Assembly: GCF_016745235.1 (NCBI RefSeq)
Contig: NZ_JAELVM010000001.1
Span: 1,191,856-1,255,855 of the forward strand
Direction: 5' to 3'
From: Chryseobacterium endalhagicum
GTDB lineage: Bacteria; Bacteroidota; Bacteroidia; Flavobacteriales; Weeksellaceae
Length of the DNA: 64,000 nucleotides
Of this stretch, positions 61,835 through 64,000 are shown in pieces (the stretch's first letter is position 1; each line of letters starts with the position of its first letter). A model generated the notes under the pieces. That model was not told the DNA's origin and did not search any database. It worked only from the letters and a program-made list of their open reading frames with translations. The translations under genes and the position numbers were made by a program.

Positions 61835-62557
61835 ATGCCAAGCTTACCTAAATGGATCAATGATACTTTAGAAAATGTCATGTCCTCCAAGTTTAAAGAA
61901 TGCACTGTTATCCATACTGAACCCGTTTCCAATGATCTTCGCCTTGTCCGTTTTGCTTCCGATCTGGAAGATGTTCCTTTTGAACCGGCGTATGCCATAG
62001 GAATAAGAGTGAACGAAAGGGATTACCGTAATTATTCGCCATTCAATTTCAATAAACACAAAGGAACTTTCGATGTGCTGTTTCATCTTCACGATACGGA
62101 TTCTGTAGGAAGCAGCTTTGCCGGCAGTCTTTCCACAGGAGAAACCACGAAAATACTGATGCCACGGGGAAAACGTTTTTTTGAACCGAATGCAGCTATT
62201 CACTTCTCCATCGGCGACGAAACTTCTCTGGGAAGCTCCCTGTCCATCAAGGAAGCAGCAGAAGATGGAGACGCCTCATTTGTATGTCTTCACGAGCTGG
62301 AAGATTCTTCCGCATTAAAAGATCTGGAATTATACGGTTATCATTCGCCCAAAAACGACATACAAAACATCATGGAAGCCATCAACGACTTTTTGAAAGA
62401 AGAGAAAGAAGCCGTTTACAACAATGAAGTGGTTTTCTACCTTACCGGAAACGGAAGTACCATGTCCGTCATCCGGAAATTCCTTAAAGCAAAGGGCGTG
62501 GATGGGAAGTGTTTGAGATCACAGGCGTATTGGATGGAGGGAAAGAGGGGGTTGTGA
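61835..62557 (+). CDS. siderophore-interacting flavoprotein (ViuB/SIP-like)
   Basis: The 240-residue protein has an N-terminal flavin-binding barrel (ERDYRNYSPFNFNKHKGTFD and FAGSLSTGETTKILMPRGK). The C-terminal NAD(P)H-type domain ends VFYLTGNGSTMSVIRKFLKA and SQAYWMEGKRGL, the standard SIP family ending. Family members reduce ferric siderophores in the cytoplasm to free iron. A first Met at 61835 may be a few residues early (MSSKF begins at 61880). No siderophore synthesis genes are nearby. Confidence 0.85.
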   Translation: MPSLPKWINDTLENVMSSKFKECTVIHTEPVSNDLRLVRFASDLEDVPFEPAYAIGIRVNERDYRNYSPFNFNKHKGTFDVLFHLHDTDSVGSSFAGSLSTGETTKILMPRGKRFFEPNAAIHFSIGDETSLGSSLSIKEAAEDGDASFVCLHELEDSSALKDLELYGYHSPKNDIQNIMEAINDFLKEEKEAVYNNEVVFYLTGNGSTMSVIRKFLKAKGVDGKCLRSQAYWMEGKRGL

Positions 62558-62675
62558 AAACATGTATATCAGGTTATTTGCTAAAATATTTCATTATTTA
62601 AGACAACAAAAGATTAATAACGATTTTAATTGATTGTAGATAATCTGCTTCTTTTTGTTTTATTTTGTAATAATT

Positions 62676-63224
62676 ATGAAAGATTACATCAAGTACTTGC
62701 TTCCGTACAAGCAAAAATTTCCTATTGTTAATTTGACTAGGAGAGAATTAGTAGCTTTTGAAAATCTAGTTGTTAAATATCTTAATGTTCGAGATCTTAA
62801 TGAGTTGCGAGATAAATTTGAAGGGCAAGCATTTATGGATAACTTTCTTGGCAAGTCAATTCCTATTGCAGCCTTACAGAAATATTTAAAATTTAATTTA
62901 ATTGACCTTGAAAAGATCAATGTAGCTAGGTACAATTCTAAAGTTTCAATTTGTGGTAAAACGATCAATATTATTATGTTTGATTTCAATTTACCACTAA
63001 TAGATATTAATAATGATAATCCTTATATTTTTATTTATTCAACAGAATACTCAATGTTACAAATCTGCGGTTTCGCAAGCGCAGAAACAGTCAGGGAGAA
63101 TTTGAAAGATGTTAAGGAATATGGTTTTGGATCAAAACAAACCTTAAAAGGAAAATTTTATGGGTTTGATGGTTTAGTTCAGTTTAATAATATTATCGAA
63201 CTTGAAAAATTATTGTTAAATTAA
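62676..63224 (+). CDS. uncharacterised protein, convergent with a restriction gene
   Basis: The ATG at 62676 gives 182 residues (MKDYIKYLLPYKQKFPIVNL) that I do not recognise. The N-terminal half is helical and charged (RRELVAFENLVVKYLNVRDL). The C-terminal half is strand-rich (INIIMFDFNLPLIDINND, then YIFIYSTEYSMLQICGFA). That layout could be a small nuclease or a regulatory protein. DNA is more AT-rich than the genes to its left, and it faces an NgoFVII-like endonuclease gene, so a defence link is possible. Confidence 0.65.
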   Translation: MKDYIKYLLPYKQKFPIVNLTRRELVAFENLVVKYLNVRDLNELRDKFEGQAFMDNFLGKSIPIAALQKYLKFNLIDLEKINVARYNSKVSICGKTINIIMFDFNLPLIDINNDNPYIFIYSTEYSMLQICGFASAETVRENLKDVKEYGFGSKQTLKGKFYGFDGLVQFNNIIELEKLLLN

Positions 63225-63267
63225 CTAATACGATTAATAAAAATATAATATTCATAAGGAGATAACA

Positions 63268-64000
63268 TTATTCTTCATCCTGTGGAATTACATCATTATT
63301 CATAAAGGCCTCAAATGCGCCAATGGGTGCAAAGTCTATGCAGATTGTAGAATAATCATCTTTTTTCCGCCATAATCTTACCGAGTCTGTTTCTTTTATT
63401 TGAAGCCACTCACGGGTTACAAGCCTTCTTTCTTTTAAACCTAAAACATCAACTAATAACCATTGGCCTAATGCTGATTGTCCATACCTTTTTCCATTTT
63501 CATCATATTCTGTATTACTGCCGGATTGTAAACTTTTCATATTATCCTGAGTAACTAACGCAGGTATACTTTTTCCATTTGGAAGCTGGAGCCGAAAACG
63601 GACTTCGGGTTTATTCTTTTTTTCACCTTCATAAGCATCTCTGTATTTTTCAAAATCAAAAATGTTTTGAGTGAAGAAATTAGGATGCTTTTTGTGAAAC
63701 TCTCTTGGGATTGGAATGTAAACTTCGTTTAATGGTCTTAGTGTATCATAGTTTTTATTTTTAGGTGCTGCATTCCAAGCATTTAAGCCTGACTTTTCTT
63801 CAACTTCTTTACTGTGATAAGAATATAATGGTAAATATATTTCAACTATATCTTTTTTATCTTCTTTAGTACTTTCTGCTAGACCAAGATATGCTTGAAG
63901 TAAAAATGAAAAGGGATCTTCAATTATCTTTACATCAAATTGATTTAAAATTAAAGTATCATGTTTTGTAGAATCAAATTTCTGCCAAATTTGAGAATCG
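63268..64000 (-). CDS. NgoFVII-like type II restriction endonuclease, C-terminal part (runs off the window)
   Basis: An uninterrupted minus-strand frame from the right edge to the stop at 63268 gives 244 residues. It contains SGLNAWNAAPKNKNYDT, EVYIPIPREFHKKHPNFF, LQLPNGKSIPALVTQDN and SALGQWLLVDVLGLKE, the pattern of the B3-like DNA-binding C-terminus of NgoFVII-type enzymes. The N-terminal phospholipase-D-type nuclease half should lie beyond 64000. A Met at 63538-63540 is internal and not the start. A partner methyltransferase is expected outside the window. Confidence 0.65.
   Translation of the reverse strand, partial: DSQIWQKFDSTKHDTLILNQFDVKIIEDPFSFLLQAYLGLAESTKEDKKDIVEIYLPLYSYHSKEVEEKSGLNAWNAAPKNKNYDTLRPLNEVYIPIPREFHKKHPNFFTQNIFDFEKYRDAYEGEKKNKPEVRFRLQLPNGKSIPALVTQDNMKSLQSGSNTEYDENGKRYGQSALGQWLLVDVLGLKERRLVTREWLQIKETDSVRLWRKKDDYSTICIDFAPIGAFEAFMNNDVIPQDEE

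Noticed and set aside
63268..63540. Complete 90-residue gene starting at the Met at 63540
   Set aside because: The frame continues upstream without a stop to the window edge and matches an NgoFVII-type C-terminus, so that Met is internal.

Overview
The window looks like chromosome from a Bacteroidetes bacterium of the Chryseobacterium type (Flavobacteriia, Weeksellaceae). The signs are AT-rich DNA, starts without Shine-Dalgarno sequences, TTG-N(19-21)-TAnnTTTG promoters, a TonB-dependent receptor paired with a DUF4249 lipoprotein, many AraC regulators, and repeated intergenic palindromes. The genus is an inference from overall gene character; no rRNA or tRNA gene was seen.

Layout. 1-4.8 kb: decayed remnants (AraC and RND efflux pump ends), a membrane-bound TPR/AraC regulator, a secreted adhesin-like protein and a broken gene. 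4.8-12.4 kb: small stress and metabolic genes (DJ-1/PfpI, ABM monooxygenase, cupin, GlxA-type regulator, atypical SDR, YCII, PEP mutase-like, DinB). 12.5-20.6 kb: a Tat-exported GH106-like glycoside hydrolase, a Fic toxin with a tiny convergent antitoxin, two FAD amine/amino-acid oxidases and a periplasmic glutaminase. 21.2-39.3 kb: the centrepiece, an eight-gene operon with a promoter at its head and a terminator at its end. 39.4-49.2 kb: an AT-rich type I restriction-modification island with accessory genes. 49.3-62.6 kb: ordinary envelope, redox and uptake genes between repeat-bearing intergenic regions. 62.7-64 kb: an unknown protein and the 3' end of an NgoFVII-like restriction endonuclease gene that runs off the window.

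The eight-gene operon encodes a polyunsaturated-fatty-acid-synthase-like (Pfa-type) iterative polyketide/fatty-acid synthase. Protein 1 is ER-like/ER-KS-AT-ACP-ACP-KR. Protein 2 is KS-AT-DH-phosphopantetheinyl transferase. They are followed by a free acyl carrier protein, an alpha/beta hydrolase, a fused tandem GT1 glycosyltransferase, two condensation-fold acyltransferases and a four-helix membrane protein. Seven of the junctions overlap or are under 20 bp. The parts fit a pathway that builds a reduced acyl chain, releases it, adds sugar (possibly two), acylates the product and places it in the membrane: a candidate secondary glycolipid system. The product is an inference.

The defence content is also notable: an HsdS(half)-HsdM-HsdS-TIGR04141-HsdR-metallopeptidase-GIY-YIG island, the Fic pair, and the NgoFVII-like enzyme at the right edge.
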